Shown here: one piece after another, positions 62,744 to 64,000 of the stretch | How the letters are laid out: each line of letters starts with the position of its first letter | Numbering within the stretch: the first letter of the stretch is position 1 | From: Tautonia plasticadhaerens | Lineage (GTDB): Bacteria > Planctomycetota > Planctomycetia > Isosphaerales > Isosphaeraceae | Assembly (NCBI RefSeq): GCF_007752535.1 | Contig: NZ_CP036426.1 | Location: 4,030,001-4,094,000, forward strand | DNA length: 64,000 nt | Direction of reading: 5' to 3' | Made by a program: the position numbers and the translations under genes | Notes under the pieces: model-generated | What the model was told of the DNA's origin: nothing | What the model saw: only the letters and a program-made list of their open reading frames with translations | Databases searched by the model: none

Positions 62744-64000
62744 ATGCCCGGATCCCACCGCTCGGACGAGCTGGAATTCGCCGCCCGGATGGTCCGGATC
62801 GGTCGGCTCCGCCCCGACCAGTTCGCCGCCGCCTGCTCGGAGTGGTTGCATCGGCCCGACTCCTCGCTGGGGGAGCTGCTCCGGGCCCTCGGCTGGCCCC
62901 CCCCGGACGGCTGGCCGATTCCCGGCTCGATCACCACCCAGCCCGACGGTCCGGGCCCTGATCGCCCGATTCCCCCGCCCCCCCCCGCCGGGGCCTCGAC
63001 CGAGACGGTCGACCCCCCCGACTCGATCGAGACGGTCGACCCCCTCGGCTCGACCCGTGCACTCGTCCCCCCCGGCCCGACCGGGCCGGTCGACCCCTCC
63101 GGCCCGACCGAGCTGTTCGACCCCTCGGGCTCGACCCGCCCGCTCGACCCCCCCGGCCAGGGCCCGACGACCGGCCCGGCCGCCGCCCCGGACCGCTACC
63201 ACCGGCTCGATCCGGTGGGGAAGGGGGGCCTCGGCCTGGTCTGGCGGGCGATCGACCGGCACCTCGGCCGGGAGGTCGCCCTGAAGGAGCCCCGGCCCGA
63301 CCGGCCCGTCGGCTCCTCCGGCTCGGCCCGGTTCCTGGAGGAGGCCCGGGTCACGGGGCAGCTCCAGCACCCCGGCATCGTCCCCCTCTTCGACCTCGTC
63401 GACGAGCCCGCCCTCGGCGGCCCCTTCTACACCATGCGGCTGGTCGAGGGCCGCACGCTCAAGCAGGCCGCCGTCGACTACCACGAGGGGCTCGGCGACG
63501 GCCGGGCCGGGCCCTCGGAGCTGGTCGGCCTGCTCACCGCCTTCGTCTCCGCCTGCCTGGCCGTCGCCTACGCCCACGCCCGGGGCGTCCTGCACCGGGA
63601 CCTCAAGGGGGCCAACGTCATCCTCGGCGACTTCGGCGAGGTCCACGTCCTGGACTGGGGCCTGGCCAAGCTGTCCGGCGGGTCCGACCCCGAGTCCGAG
63701 TCCGAGTCCGGCCGATCCCCCCTGGTCCTCGACCCCTCGCCCGACCGGGACGCCACCCTGGCCCATCAGGCCGTCGGCACCCCGGGCCTCATGGCCCCCG
63801 AGCAGACCGGCAGGCTGCCGGGCGCCCCCCCCCCGGATCACCGGACCGACGTCTACGGCCTCGGCGCCACCCTCTACGAGATCCTCACCGGCCGGGCCCC
63901 CTTCCACGCCCCGACCCAGGCCGAGGTCCTCCGGCTGGTCTGCGAGCAGCCCCCCGTCCCCCCCCGGCAGCACAACCCCGCCGCCCCCCCCGCGCTCCAG
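62744..64000 (+). CDS. Ser/Thr protein kinase with nonapeptide repeats (3' end cut by window)
   Basis: At least 419 residues; the frame is still open at 64000. A helical N-terminal region (about 1-60) of a type seen in other planctomycete kinases is followed by a Pro-rich linker with six tandem nine-residue repeats (85-138). The kinase domain has the glycine loop GKGGLGLVW, Lys181, HRDLKGANV with Asp286, and DWG with Asp304 in place of DFG, then GTPGLMAPEQTGR. A Glu/Ser repeat (DPESESESG) lies just after the DWG. The ATG at 62744 is the first Met of a frame that runs without a break into the kinase. Its C-terminal domains lie outside the window. It is divergent from the ECF sigma factor gene. 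Confidence 0.9.
   Translation, partial: MPGSHRSDELEFAARMVRIGRLRPDQFAAACSEWLHRPDSSLGELLRALGWPPPDGWPIPGSITTQPDGPGPDRPIPPPPPAGASTETVDPPDSIETVDPLGSTRALVPPGPTGPVDPSGPTELFDPSGSTRPLDPPGQGPTTGPAAAPDRYHRLDPVGKGGLGLVWRAIDRHLGREVALKEPRPDRPVGSSGSARFLEEARVTGQLQHPGIVPLFDLVDEPALGGPFYTMRLVEGRTLKQAAVDYHEGLGDGRAGPSELVGLLTAFVSACLAVAYAHARGVLHRDLKGANVILGDFGEVHVLDWGLAKLSGGSDPESESESGRSPLVLDPSPDRDATLAHQAVGTPGLMAPEQTGRLPGAPPPDHRTDVYGLGATLYEILTGRAPFHAPTQAEVLRLVCEQPPVPPRQHNPAAPPALQ
62996..63157 (+). repeat. Six 27-base tandem repeats (nine-residue units)
   Basis: Six in-frame units, residues 85-138 of the kinase: STETVDPPD, SIETVDPLG, STRALVPPG, PTGPVDPSG, PTELFDPSG, STRPLDPPG. Consensus (S/P)T-x-x-(V/L/F)-D-P-x-G, so Thr residues recur every nine positions. 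Confidence 0.9.

Overview
The window is a very GC-rich (about 70% or more by eye) stretch of bacterial chromosome, most likely from a planctomycete of the Isosphaeraceae/Gemmatales type. The evidence is a DUF1592-type 'planctomycete cytochrome' gene overlapping a DUF1552 partner, a PEP-CTERM exported protein, four eukaryote-like Ser/Thr kinases, an ECF sigma factor overlapping a kinase gene, LptF/LptG-type permeases (so an outer membrane), and carotenoid genes of the kind planctomycetes carry. No genus is claimed. I saw no tRNA, rRNA, CRISPR array, transposase, integrase or phage gene. The genes look intact; the last one is cut by the window edge.

Layout. 0-12 kb: cytochrome P450, a repeat-bearing gap, a PEP-CTERM protein, a lipase coupled to a membrane protein, a degenerate receiver domain, several small conserved or unknown proteins, a DUF697-like membrane protein, acetyl-CoA synthetase and a secreted esterase. 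12-15 kb: an efflux-type membrane fusion protein and a fumarylacetoacetase-family enzyme. 15-22 kb: a co-directional set (ketosynthase, acyl carrier protein, LpxL-like acyltransferase, PLP aminotransferase, two LptF/LptG permeases) that reads as a lipid-making and lipid-moving neighbourhood. 22-29 kb: a zinc-ribbon/kinase/TPR protein, FabF divergent from an aspartate-type aminotransferase, and two small membrane proteins. 29-34 kb: an RraA-like protein and a kinase plus FHA-GAF-PP2C phosphatase operon. 34-38 kb: an unknown exported protein, a seven-haem cytochrome and a cyclase-fold membrane protein. 38-48 kb: ECF sigma/kinase pair, M16 protease, PP2C phosphatase, a transsulfuration-type PLP enzyme coupled to a PH-like membrane protein, and a CBS protein. 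48-52 kb: CrtI-type desaturase and a glycosyltransferase. 51-57 kb: a three-gene operon with the DUF1592 cytochrome, DUF1552 protein and an amidohydrolase. 57-64 kb: an FAD dehydrogenase, an ECF sigma factor with a downstream membrane protein that keeps the flanks of a YfbK protein but lacks its vWA domain, a structured repeat, and a kinase with a nine-residue tandem repeat.

How the genes fit together. Signalling by Ser/Thr phosphorylation and ECF sigma factors is the main theme: four kinases, two PP2C-type phosphatases and two sigma factors, several in coupled pairs. The second theme is the envelope: fatty-acyl synthesis and transfer, LptF/G-type export, carotenoid modification and exported enzymes. 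Start codons were chosen from ribosome-binding sites, ATGA/GTGA overlaps and domain boundaries. Many long reading frames antisense to these genes are artefacts of GC content and are left out.
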